Below, piece by piece: positions 1 to 7,138 of a stretch of 10,944 nucleotides of DNA (position 1 is the first letter of the stretch; each line of letters starts with the position of its first letter). Location of the stretch: assembly GCA_002360295.1 (NCBI GenBank), contig DEQI01000324.1, positions 5,452 through 16,395 of the forward strand. The letters are read 5' to 3'. A program made the position numbers and the translations under genes. The notes under the pieces are model-generated. The model did no database searches, had not been told where the DNA came from, and saw only the letters and a list, made by a program, of their open reading frames with translations. This stretch comes from Planococcaceae bacterium UBA3370. GTDB taxonomy: Bacteria; Bacillota; Bacilli; Bacillales_A; Planococcaceae.

Positions 1-345
1 GAGGACATTATCGAAGAAATCGTCGGAGATATTCAAGATGAGTTTGACGAGGATGAAATTCCTGAAGTGCAAGAAATTGGTGAAGGTCACTACATTATCG
101 ATGCCAAAATGTTACTTGAAAATGTAAATGACATTTTAGGTATTGAAATTGAGGATGAAGATATCGATACAATCGGTGGATGGTTTATGACCCAACACTT
201 TGATGCAATCGAAGGTGACGCTTTTGAATCTCACGGTTATGAGTTCAAAATTAAAGAATTAGATGGCCACCATATTTTATTTATTGAAATAACAAAATTA
301 GAAGATTCCACGTCTAAAGACGATTTAATTGAAGAAACTAAATAA
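1..345 (+). CDS. Hemolysin C/CorC-family membrane protein, C-terminal part (5' truncated by window edge)
   Basis: The open frame enters from the left edge, so only the last 114 codons are visible. The visible part starts with a very acidic linker (Asp/Glu-rich, positions 1-60) and continues into a small alpha/beta domain with the pattern EIGEGHYIIDAKM, then DIDTIGGWF and a closing HHILFIEIT strand. This is the layout of the CorC/HlyC transporter-associated domain that follows paired CBS domains in the family of YhdP, YrkA, YugS and CorC. Members are membrane proteins with an N-terminal DUF21 (CNNM-type) domain and are linked to Mg2+/Co2+ resistance or export; the hemolysin name is historical. 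The membrane and CBS parts lie outside the window, so the ion cannot be judged here. An internal ATG at 109 is not a start, because the frame is open and domain-like upstream of it. A terminator follows directly. Confidence 0.85.
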   Translation, partial: EDIIEEIVGDIQDEFDEDEIPEVQEIGEGHYIIDAKMLLENVNDILGIEIEDEDIDTIGGWFMTQHFDAIEGDAFESHGYEFKIKELDGHHILFIEITKLEDSTSKDDLIEETK

Positions 346-357
346 CCTATAACGTAT

Positions 358-390
358 AACGACTCTCTACTTTGATAGAGGGTCGTTTTA
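358..390 (+). terminator. Rho-independent terminator after the hemolysin C-like gene
   Basis: A 12-base-pair stem (358-369 with 376-387, one G-T wobble at 364/381) closes a 6-base loop and ends in TTTT at 386-389. It separates the CorC/HlyC-like gene from the cation transporter gene that starts 34 bases later. Confidence 0.85.
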
Positions 391-423
391 TCATGTTTAA
401 AAGTTTTTCTAGGAGGAAACATT

Positions 424-1314
424 ATGGAGCTATATACAAATTTACGTGCCGGGGAAAAAGGTGCCTGGCTTTCTATTGGCACTTATTTATTTCTAAGTGC
501 CATGAAGCTTGGTATCGGCTATTTCGGTCATTCAGCTGCACTAAAAGCAGATGGATTCAATAATACAACTGATATTATTGCCTCTGTCGCAGTATTGATT
601 GGGCTACGTATTTCTCAAAAGCCCGCTGATGAGAACCATCAATACGGTCATTTACGTGCAGAAACAGTGGCGTCCTTAATTGCTTCCTTTATTATGATTG
701 CTGTCGGCTTACAAGTCCTTATGTCGTCCATCAGCAAATTATGGAACCCTTCGCATGAAACACCTTCTATGCTCACAGCAGGTGTCGCCTTATTTAGTGC
801 AGCAATCATGTATGGCGTTTATCGCTATAATTTAGCACTTGCCAATAAAATTAAAAGCTCTGCAGTAAAAGCAGCTGCTTATGACAATCGCTCAGATGCT
901 ATCGTTAGTATAGGTACCGCAGTCGGGATCAGTGCAGCTATTTTAGGGTTTCCTATCATTGATGTCATTACAGCCTTAATTGTCGGTATTATTATTATAA
1001 AAACAGGTATTGAAATTTTCTGGGAAGCGGTGCATACGTTAACAGATGGTTTTGACGCAGAGGAAACAGAAACATTGTGCAAATTAATTAGCAATGTTGA
1101 AGAAGTCATTGAACTCGTTGACTTTAAAGGACGATCACATGGAAATATGTCATTTGTCGATGTAACGGTAACCGTTAATCCTTACTTAAATGTATGGGAA
1201 AGTCATCAAATAACGGAAAAAATAGAAGCCACTATTAAGCGCTTTAATCCATATTGTGTCGTACTCGTCCATATCGAACCTTGTGAAAAAGCTCTTCCAC
1301 CTAAACAGGATTAA
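424..1314 (+). CDS. mneS: Cation diffusion facilitator transporter, MneS (YeaB)-like, probable Mn2+ efflux
   Basis: A 296-residue inner-membrane metal/proton antiporter with the usual CDF layout: about six membrane helices in residues 15-205, then a soluble C-terminal domain (about 210-290). The GLRISQKPADENHQYGH loop and the DGFNNTTDIIAS helix match my memory of B. subtilis YeaB (MneS), a manganese exporter. Metal-site positions read D43-x3-N47 in helix 2 and D154-x3-D158 in helix 5. The histidine found in helix 5 of zinc transporters such as YiiP is absent, which fits manganese or another non-zinc ion; this is inference from the motif. A strong AGGAGG (411-416) lies 7 bases before the ATG. 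No clear promoter fits between the upstream terminator and this site, so the promoter may overlap the terminator region. The C-terminal domain ends with VHIEPCE, the usual final strand of the family. Confidence 0.9.
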   Translation: MELYTNLRAGEKGAWLSIGTYLFLSAMKLGIGYFGHSAALKADGFNNTTDIIASVAVLIGLRISQKPADENHQYGHLRAETVASLIASFIMIAVGLQVLMSSISKLWNPSHETPSMLTAGVALFSAAIMYGVYRYNLALANKIKSSAVKAAAYDNRSDAIVSIGTAVGISAAILGFPIIDVITALIVGIIIIKTGIEIFWEAVHTLTDGFDAEETETLCKLISNVEEVIELVDFKGRSHGNMSFVDVTVTVNPYLNVWESHQITEKIEATIKRFNPYCVVLVHIEPCEKALPPKQD

Positions 1315-1421
1315 CAATAATCATTTTAGAAGCTGTGGATTTTCTTACTATACGATAAGCAATGTCTGCTAGCTTTTCGAAAATTGTAAAACAATATGAT
1401 TCATTAATCATCCTCCAACTG

Positions 1422-1470
1422 AAAGAGCTGTTCCAAAAGAGTAATACATTACTTTGGAACAGCTCTTTCT
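1422..1470. terminator. Shared bidirectional terminator hairpin between convergent genes
   Basis: A perfect 16-base-pair inverted repeat (1422-1437 with 1453-1468) carries a smaller GTAA/TTAC hairpin in its loop. The arms begin with AAA and end with TTT, so either strand gives a stem with a short U tract. It sits between the transporter gene (plus) and the response regulator stop codon at 1471 (minus), and probably ends both transcripts. Confidence 0.8.
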
Positions 1471-2121
1471 TTAATATTGTCCACTACCTTCAGTTAAACC
1501 ATGCTTTACTGCGTATAAAGCTGCCTGTGTACGGTCTTGTACATGTAATTTCGTAAATAAATTCGAAATATGTGTTTTCACTGTTTTTTCAGTAACAAAA
1601 AGTGCGGAGGCAATTTCTCGATTGCTTTTCCCTTTTGTTAACTCCGCCAATACATCCTGCTCGCGCGGTGTTAAAGGATTTTGAATATGCGGCATATTTT
1701 CCTCCTCACGCAAACCTTCCTCAAGACGGGTTGTAGCTTCTGGATGAAGCGTATTTTCACCGCGCATTATTTGACGGATGGAGTTCACTAAATCGTCTGG
1801 TTCTATATCTTTTAATTGATACCCGGATGCACCTGCTTCAATTGCTGGTAGGACATGGTCTTTATCAGAAAAGCTTGTTAGCATGAGAACATGTATATCT
1901 GGCCATTGCTTTTTAATACGCTTTGTTGCTTGAATACCATCCATTTCCGGCATGACTAAATCCATTAATACAATATGAGGAGATAATGCTTCCACTAGCT
2001 CTACTGCTTCTAAACCATTTTTAGCCTCTCCCACAACCTCTATATCTTTTTGTGTTTTCAAGAAAAATAATAACCCCCGTCTTACAACATGGTGATCATC
2101 TGCTATTAATACTCGTATCAT
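1471..2121 (-). CDS. yhcZ: NarL/LuxR-type response regulator, YhcZ-like
   Basis: A 216-residue two-component response regulator. The receiver domain (1-120) has the acidic pair D8/D9, phosphoacceptor D54 in VLMDLVMPEMDG, T82 and K104. A short linker leads to a LuxR-type helix-turn-helix (about 147-210) with LTPREQDVL and recognition helix VTEKTVKTHISNLF. Full family length and all key residues are present. The gene begins with two ATGs (2124 and 2121). The G-rich ribosome site (2125-2133) lies 4 bases from the first and 7 from the second, so I prefer 2121; this also matches the short N-terminus I recall for YhcZ. It starts within about 12 bases of the sensor kinase stop, so the two are surely cotranscribed and probably translationally coupled. 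Target genes cannot be read from the window. Confidence 0.9.
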   Translation of the reverse strand: MIRVLIADDHHVVRRGLLFFLKTQKDIEVVGEAKNGLEAVELVEALSPHIVLMDLVMPEMDGIQATKRIKKQWPDIHVLMLTSFSDKDHVLPAIEAGASGYQLKDIEPDDLVNSIRQIMRGENTLHPEATTRLEEGLREEENMPHIQNPLTPREQDVLAELTKGKSNREIASALFVTEKTVKTHISNLFTKLHVQDRTQAALYAVKHGLTEGSGQY

Positions 2122-2133
2122 CATCTTTCCCCC

Positions 2134-3246
2134 TTAATATGGCAATCGAATAAGTAACTCAGTGCCTTTACCAATCTCACTCACCCAATCAGCAGTTCCG
2201 CCAATAGCATGTGCTCTATCTTTAATCGACTGCAAACCTAGTGAAGGAATTTCAATATCTTCTTCCACTATAAAGCCTCGACCATTATCTTTTATAACCA
2301 GTAAAATATCTGTTGATGTCACAGTAACAAATAACTCTGCATCTTTCACACCCGCATGACGACGAATATTATTTAAACCTTCCTGTGCAATACGAAAAAG
2401 TGTTTCTTCTACACGAGATGGCAATTGTATGACCCCAGATACATTCACAATTAATTTTAAGCCGAGCATATCCGCATACACTTTTATCGCTTCAATTAAT
2501 CCGCTTTCTAATCCCTTTGGACGTAATTGCCAAATTAATGCACGCATTTCCGTTAATGCTTCTTGTGTTAGCTGCTGAATGTCTTTAAACGTTTCCTTAA
2601 TTTCAGGCTGGTCGCTCATTTCAATACCTGCTCGTGATGTTAACGTCACAGAAAATAAAAGTTGGTTTACCGAATCATGCAAATCACGAGCTAATCGATT
2701 ACGCTCCCGAACGAGGGCTATTTCCTGCTGTTCATTCGTTAAATGTATACGTTTAATGGCAGAGCCCATTTGAAATGCGACAGATTCTAGCAAATCTAAT
2801 TCTTCTTCAGAAAAACGCACCGTATTTTTAGAAGCAACATTCAGTAACCCAAAGCGCTCTTGTCCTGATTGTAGAGGTACTGTAGCATGATGGGTAATGC
2901 CTTCTGTATCTCCGTTTTGTTCATCAATCGCACTTTCAATACGTTGACATTCAATAATATTAGATGCTCTATTTAGTTCATTATTGCGAAAGCGAGATAC
3001 ACACCAACATCCACCTTTTCGTAAATGTTCACATTCGTTGCAAGCTAATGCTTCAGGCAAATTTTCATGAACGACTAATTTCGATTTCCCTTTTTCATCA
3101 ATAAAGAAAATCCAACCAGCATCAAACTTTGTACCTTTTAAAAATTTGCACAATGCCCCTTTTAGCATGGGGATCATTTCGGTTTCTTCGTTTAGGAGTT
3201 CTGCAATTTCTTTTAAAATAGTAATATTAGAATGATCTAGACTCAT
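2134..3246 (-). CDS. yhcY: Soluble GAF-domain sensor histidine kinase, YhcY-like
   Basis: A 370-residue cytoplasmic sensor kinase with no membrane segment. Order: a GAF domain (about 8-170) with an internal cysteine cluster, a coiled linker (about 170-180), a HisKA_3 dimerisation/phosphoacceptor helix with RDLHDSVNQ (phospho-His about 190), and an HATPase domain with N box EGLNNIRRH (about 289), G1 box DNGRGF (about 320) and SLGLQSIKDR (about 335). It should phosphorylate the adjacent NarL-type regulator. The GAF domain has C69-x2-C72-x7-C80-x-C82 and C100, a possible metal or iron-sulfur ligand set and hence a hint of redox or gas sensing; that is inference. Start choice: an upstream in-frame GTG at 3252 is one base from the GAGG site (3254-3257), whereas the ATG at 3246 is 7 bases away, so the ATG is preferred. 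Similarity to B. subtilis YhcY, including the CWC and IEC segments, is from memory. Confidence 0.9.
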   Translation of the reverse strand: MSLDHSNITILKEIAELLNEETEMIPMLKGALCKFLKGTKFDAGWIFFIDEKGKSKLVVHENLPEALACNECEHLRKGGCWCVSRFRNNELNRASNIIECQRIESAIDEQNGDTEGITHHATVPLQSGQERFGLLNVASKNTVRFSEEELDLLESVAFQMGSAIKRIHLTNEQQEIALVRERNRLARDLHDSVNQLLFSVTLTSRAGIEMSDQPEIKETFKDIQQLTQEALTEMRALIWQLRPKGLESGLIEAIKVYADMLGLKLIVNVSGVIQLPSRVEETLFRIAQEGLNNIRRHAGVKDAELFVTVTSTDILLVIKDNGRGFIVEEDIEIPSLGLQSIKDRAHAIGGTADWVSEIGKGTELLIRLPY

Positions 3247-3272
3247 AGCCACACCTCAGTTTTCTTTCTATT

Positions 3273-3282
3273 ATGATATCAT
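3273..3282. promoter_or_regulatory. 10-base perfect palindrome upstream of the sensor kinase gene
   Basis: ATGATATCAT reads the same on both strands and lies 27 bases before the kinase start. It overlaps possible minus-strand -10 boxes (CATAAT, TATCAT), although no good -35 accompanies them. It could be an autoregulatory site for the NarL-type regulator, but a 10-base AT-rich palindrome can occur by chance. Confidence 0.25.
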
Positions 3283-3328
3283 TGAACAACGACACTTTGC
3301 ATGTGTACAAATCTCATACTTTTGAATG

Positions 3329-3359
3329 AAAAAAAGCCGCCCAATAATGGACAGCTTTT
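3329..3359 (-). terminator. Terminator of the GntP/acid-sugar operon
   Basis: On the minus strand, AAAAGC pairs with GCTTTT (3354-3359 with 3332-3337), with a partly paired inner stem, and is followed by a run of seven T. It lies just after the permease stop codon (3368) and ends the catabolic operon before the yhcY-like gene. Confidence 0.75.
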
Positions 3360-3367
3360 ATTTCTTT

Positions 3368-4720
3368 TTATATGCCAGGTAAGATACCAGATAATAAACT
3401 TAAAATATAGACCATTCCTAGCGCACTTAATCCAGCAATGAACCCACCAATAGACCAGGCTTTAATCGTTTCTGGAATCGTTAATTTACCAAAACGATTC
3501 ACTACCCAGAATCCTGAGTCATTTGGTAATGATAAGCCAACTGCTCCAGCGCAAATGGCTAATCCAAGCAAAATAGGAGACGTGCCAAGTTCCATTACCA
3601 TAGGACCCATAATCGAAGACGTTGTCACTAATGCTACGGTTGAAGATCCTAGCGATGCACGTAAAAGCTGAGAGAATAAGAATGCTAATACTAAAACCGG
3701 TATACTTAAACCGATCATTGTATCAATTAAATAATCACCAATACCCGATTGATTAATAACAGCACCAAATGCTCCACCAGCACCTGTTACTAAAATGATC
3801 ATCCCCGCCGAATTTAACGCTTCTTCATACAATTGAGTATACGGTACATGAATATATGGGCGAAGCACGATTAAAGCAACAATTACAGAAATAAATAACG
3901 CAACGTTTTTATCTCCAATAAAGCTTAAAATTGTACGTAAAGTACCTTCCTCTATCCATAAAGCGGATACTGTATTAAGTAAAATTAATACTATCGGTAA
4001 TGCTAGTATGCCGAACGATAGACCTGTAGAAATTTCTTTGCGATTACTCACAGTTTCATTCACATCGTCTGCAACTAGCTCTTTTTCATCGACAAAACGT
4101 TGAATTTTTTTACCGATAAATGAACCATATAAGTAACCTCCAATTAACGTTGCTGGAATGGCACAAATGATTGCATAAATAATAAACAATCCTAAATCAG
4201 AGCCTGTGTTTTCAGCAACAACTAATGGCCCTGGTGTTGGTGGGATCATACTATGCGATACGATTAACCCAAGCCCTAAAGCCGTAACGAATGTAATAAC
4301 TGAAATACCTGTTCTGCGAGAAAGACTTTTAACTAGCCCGCTTAAAATAACAAACGCTGCATCAAAAAATACGGGAATTGATACGACAACGCCTGTTAAA
4401 GAAAGCCCTGCAGCGGACTTCTTTACCCCAAAACCTTTTAATACTGCTGCTGCAATTTTTTCAATGGCACCTGATGCTCCTAGTAAACTACCAAAAATTA
4501 CACCTAAACCAATTAAAATACCAACACCGGTTAATGTATTCCCAAATCCAGTTGTAATAATACCTGGTATTTCTTTAATCGGAAATCCAATTAAAATTGC
4601 CGCTACTAAGGATACAGCAATAAGTGAAATAAACGGCTCTACATTAAATTTTAAAATTAAAATAAATAATAAAATTAATGAGGCTACGAAAATTACTAAC
4701 AACATATTCCCTGTGACCAT
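3368..4720 (-). CDS. GntP-family sugar-acid:H+ symporter
   Basis: A 450-residue, very hydrophobic permease of the gluconate/H+ symporter (GntP) family, about 12 membrane helices, at the family's usual length. Visible family signatures are PVFFDAAFVIL (116-126), SHSMIPPTPGPL (155-166), GAGGAFGAV (313-321) and LPNDSGFWVVN (398-408). Known members import gluconate, D-serine, 2-keto-3-deoxygluconate-type or glycerate-type acids. It is the last gene of the operon and probably brings in the acid handled by the two enzymes encoded upstream. The near-perfect AAAGGAGGT (4727-4735) lies 6 bases before the ATG and contains the first T of the kinase gene's TAA, so translation of the two is coupled. The exact substrate is not determined; a four-carbon sugar acid is inferred from the neighbours. 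Confidence 0.92.
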   Translation of the reverse strand: MVTGNMLLVIFVASLILLFILILKFNVEPFISLIAVSLVAAILIGFPIKEIPGIITTGFGNTLTGVGILIGLGVIFGSLLGASGAIEKIAAAVLKGFGVKKSAAGLSLTGVVVSIPVFFDAAFVILSGLVKSLSRRTGISVITFVTALGLGLIVSHSMIPPTPGPLVVAENTGSDLGLFIIYAIICAIPATLIGGYLYGSFIGKKIQRFVDEKELVADDVNETVSNRKEISTGLSFGILALPIVLILLNTVSALWIEEGTLRTILSFIGDKNVALFISVIVALIVLRPYIHVPYTQLYEEALNSAGMIILVTGAGGAFGAVINQSGIGDYLIDTMIGLSIPVLVLAFLFSQLLRASLGSSTVALVTTSSIMGPMVMELGTSPILLGLAICAGAVGLSLPNDSGFWVVNRFGKLTIPETIKAWSIGGFIAGLSALGMVYILSLLSGILPGI

Positions 4721-4733
4721 TTCTATACCTCCT

Positions 4734-6149
4734 TTAGATTAAACGCTCTACTACGTTTCTTAATGTATCTGGTTCTCCCACATTTCCTGGAAAAATAATA
4801 TAAGGCATGTTTGGGAAAATGCTTCCTCCATCTGTTAGCCATGCTGGTACCCCTGGAGCCACTTGTCCCAATACTTCAGCTTTCTTAACGCCTAACCCGT
4901 TTGTGCCAACATCACTTGACGTAATACCACCTTTTGCAATAACAAAACGAGGTTGCGGATGACAATTGCGTACAAAGCTTGTTACAGCATTAGAAATTTC
5001 CACTGACATCGCTAACTCTTCTTCCCGACTTGCATGAGGGAGCTTTAGTAATTCTCTACTTGTATAAACACAAACAGTTTGTCCACCCGCAATGGCATCA
5101 TTTATTTGTTGCTGAATTTGTTTAATCTCTGCTTCAAATGCCGCTTTTTCTGAAACAAGCGCACAATGAAATTCGATAAATTTTACATCTTTTAATTGTT
5201 GTAAATAGGTTAATTGTTCTGTTGTTTTCTTCACATGTGAGCCAATTACAATTAACCCACCCGTTTCAGATGTCGCATTCACTAATTGTTCTCTTGGTAA
5301 AAGTGGCTTGGATGAAATGTTACCGATTACTTTTGTAAATGAAGCTGCTGTGCGGAATATAAAACTTTTACCACTATTCATTACTTCGATTAGTGCGATA
5401 CTAAAAACTTTTAAATCTTCTTCCGTATATGCATTGACAATCACTTTTCCAAAATCCGTTACTTGCATTAGCTTTTCTTTGATTGTTTCAATATTAAGTG
5501 CACGTAATTCATCTAATGAAATCGAAAGTACTTGATCCGCACTATAATGCCCTGCAGTTTTTTCTTCGATATACTGTTTTAAATTACTGTGCGAAAAACT
5601 AAACATCCGGTCTAATGCAAATTCTGTCTCAGCAGCAGGCACATAACGATTATTTTGTAGCACATAATGCACATCATCTATCGTTAGGCGCCCTCCTTCT
5701 TTAAAGAAAGGAATCATTATTTCACCATCAATACGGCTAGCACTATTTTTCTCTAGAGTATTTTTTAACACTTCTGTTTCCAAAGGATAATGACCACGCA
5801 ATGTGGAGTCACTGCGGCTAATTAATAGAAAAGATTGCCCACATTGTTGCGCTACTTTCGAAATTCGCTCTGCAATAACTGTATGTACTTCTTCTGTATG
5901 CTTTTTCGAAAAAGCACGAGAATTGGTTAAGATGAAAACAAGCTGTCTTTCTTCATCAAAAATTGCCTTGATGGACTCCTCTTCCCAATTAGTGAAAACA
6001 GGTACTCCATGAACTGTCTGAACACCCGTTGGATCATCATCAAGGACAATAATTTTCGAGGTAAATGTTGGTCTAACTTGTTCCCATAGTTTAGATAGTT
6101 TTTCATCATATTCAGGCAGCAATTGAATTCTGTCTTCTACTAACATCAC
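4734..6149 (-). CDS. Four-carbon acid sugar kinase family protein (former DUF1537; OtnK/DtnK type)
   Basis: About 471 residues. The N-terminal substrate domain carries VLDDDPTGVQT (about 35-45) and RSDSTLRGH (about 112-120). The C-terminal ATP-binding domain carries GSHVKKTTEQ (about 303), KGGITSSD (about 406-413) and FPGNVGEPDT (about 453-462). These are hallmarks of the family that phosphorylates threonate, erythronate or their oxo derivatives in acid-sugar catabolism. The frame stays open up to 6221, but that would overlap the dehydrogenase gene by 71 bases with no ribosome site. AAAGGAGG (6159-6166) lies 9 bases before GTG 6149 and 12 before the next codon, ATG 6146, so the start is one of these; I prefer the GTG. 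The gap to the dehydrogenase stop is one base. Which acid it phosphorylates is not set by sequence alone; pairing with an LtnD-like enzyme points to an L-threonate-like route. Confidence 0.88.
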   Translation of the reverse strand: MMLVEDRIQLLPEYDEKLSKLWEQVRPTFTSKIIVLDDDPTGVQTVHGVPVFTNWEEESIKAIFDEERQLVFILTNSRAFSKKHTEEVHTVIAERISKVAQQCGQSFLLISRSDSTLRGHYPLETEVLKNTLEKNSASRIDGEIMIPFFKEGGRLTIDDVHYVLQNNRYVPAAETEFALDRMFSFSHSNLKQYIEEKTAGHYSADQVLSISLDELRALNIETIKEKLMQVTDFGKVIVNAYTEEDLKVFSIALIEVMNSGKSFIFRTAASFTKVIGNISSKPLLPREQLVNATSETGGLIVIGSHVKKTTEQLTYLQQLKDVKFIEFHCALVSEKAAFEAEIKQIQQQINDAIAGGQTVCVYTSRELLKLPHASREEELAMSVEISNAVTSFVRNCHPQPRFVIAKGGITSSDVGTNGLGVKKAEVLGQVAPGVPAWLTDGGSIFPNMPYIIFPGNVGEPDTLRNVVERLI

Positions 6150-6150
6150 T

Positions 6151-7044
6151 TTATTTGCCTCCTTTTGGCACTTCATAGTTCGCCAATTTCTCATAATATT
6201 GAATAAGCCCACCATGGTCATCCGCTACTTTACCATCTGCTTTTAAAGCTTGGAACATCGCGATGACATTAGATGTTAACGGCATTGGTACTTCTAATGC
6301 ACGACCAGTTTGTTCAACATTCAATAAATCCTTTAAATTGATATCGATACGCCCTCCGGCAACAAAATTACGGTCAATCATTAATGGTAATTTTGCATCT
6401 AGTACTGCACTACCAGCTAACCCATTACGAATTGCAGGATATAATTTGTTTAAATCTACACCTGATTTAGATGCAAGAACTGCCGCTTCCGATAAAGCAG
6501 CGATTGTCACATTCACCAATATTTGGTTGGCTAATTTAGTGACAGACCCACTTCCAGATTCACCTACATATGTAATATCTGCAGCCATTTTTTGTAATAC
6601 AGGTTTTACTCTTTCTAATGCTTGCTCGCAACCACCTACCATAACCGATAATGTCCCATCGATTGCTTTTGGCTCTCCACCACTTACCGGAGCATCTAAA
6701 TATTGTAGTTGTTTACTCGCTAATTTTTCATTAATTTCTTTCGTATCAACTGGAGACAAAGAACTCATATCGACAATAATGGTATTTGGCTTGCAAGAAT
6801 TAGCTAATCCCTTTTCATCAAATAAAACAGATTTTACGATTGCTGCATTTGGTAACATTAAGATAATGACTTCATTATTGATTGCTATATCTAGTAAACT
6901 CGCTGCTGGTTTTGCCCCTAATACAGCTAGTTGATTGACAGTTTCTTGATTAATATCAAAAACAGTAACGTCTACATTACCGTTTATTAAATTTTTGGCC
7001 ATAGGCTTTCCCATAATACCAAGCCCTACAAATCCTACTTTCAT
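6151..7044 (-). CDS. NAD(P)-dependent beta-hydroxyacid dehydrogenase, LtnD/GarR type
   Basis: A 297-residue member of the 3-hydroxyisobutyrate/tartronate-semialdehyde reductase superfamily. The N-terminal Rossmann domain has G7-x-G9-x-x-G12. The second strand ends in VFDIN with D30, which favours NAD over NADP. The substrate loop DAPVSGGE (117-124), catalytic K170 in SVTKLANQ, and K238 in INLKDL are all present; the C-terminal half is the all-helical domain. The usual automatic name would be 2-hydroxy-3-oxopropionate reductase. Beside a DUF1537-type kinase, L-threonate dehydrogenase (LtnD), oxidising C2 or C3 of a sugar acid, is the more likely role; this is context inference. It is the first gene of the operon. 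GGGAGGA (7054-7060) lies 9 bases before the ATG, and 162 bases separate it from the divergent regulator gene. Confidence 0.9.
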   Translation of the reverse strand: MKVGFVGLGIMGKPMAKNLINGNVDVTVFDINQETVNQLAVLGAKPAASLLDIAINNEVIILMLPNAAIVKSVLFDEKGLANSCKPNTIIVDMSSLSPVDTKEINEKLASKQLQYLDAPVSGGEPKAIDGTLSVMVGGCEQALERVKPVLQKMAADITYVGESGSGSVTKLANQILVNVTIAALSEAAVLASKSGVDLNKLYPAIRNGLAGSAVLDAKLPLMIDRNFVAGGRIDINLKDLLNVEQTGRALEVPMPLTSNVIAMFQALKADGKVADDHGGLIQYYEKLANYEVPKGGK

Positions 7045-7062
7045 AACTTAACTTCCTCCCTA

Positions 7063-7076
7063 TGAAATCGTTTTCA
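7063..7076. promoter_or_regulatory. CcpA cre site (catabolite repression) in the operon leader
   Basis: TGAAATCGTTTTCA matches every position of the Bacillus cre consensus TGWAANCGNTNWCA. It lies between the predicted operon -10 box (7096-7101, minus strand) and the ribosome site of the dehydrogenase gene, where bound CcpA would block elongation. Carbon catabolite repression of the operon is inferred. Confidence 0.75.
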
Positions 7077-7095
7077 AAAATTAAAATCAAAAAGT

Positions 7096-7124
7096 ATTAT
7101 ATACTGAAAATTTAGGATTGTATA
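7096..7124 (-). promoter_or_regulatory. Promoter of the acid-sugar operon
   Basis: The minus strand has a perfect TATAAT (7101 to 7096) and, 17 bases upstream, TATACA (7124 to 7119; 4 of 6 to the -35 consensus). The -35 lies inside palindromic operator 1, so a bound regulator would block RNA polymerase. Confidence 0.65.
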
Positions 7125-7128
7125 CAAT
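7117..7128. promoter_or_regulatory. Palindromic operator 1 for the GntR/FCD regulator
   Basis: ATTGTATACAAT is a perfect 12-base palindrome with a GT-AT-AC core, the half-site form known for FadR-subgroup GntR regulators. It covers the operon -35 region. Assignment to the adjacent regulator is inference from position and from the second copy. Confidence 0.7.
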
Positions 7129-7138
7129 TTTATTTAAA

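Noticed and set aside
1374..1411. Small palindromes TTTTCGAAAA and ATGATT-CATT-AATCAT in the gap between the transporter and response regulator genes
   Set aside because: Short AT-rich repeats in a convergent intergenic gap; not repeated elsewhere and no link to a promoter.
1362..1556. 64-codon plus-strand frame across the shared terminator
   Set aside because: It runs through the hairpin and antisense to the response regulator; no ribosome site or family match.
4206..4742. 178-codon plus-strand open frame opposite the permease gene
   Set aside because: Pro/Ile/Thr-rich shadow of the hydrophobic GntP-family gene on the other strand; no family match.
6150..6221. N-terminal extension of the acid sugar kinase to an ATG at 6221
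   Set aside because: It would overlap the dehydrogenase gene by 71 bases and lacks a ribosome site; AAAGGAGG at 6159-6166 fixes the start at 6149 or 6146.
6263..6934. 223-codon plus-strand open frame opposite the dehydrogenase gene
   Set aside because: It is the antisense shadow of a well-supported gene; its translation has no recognisable motif and there is no ribosome site.
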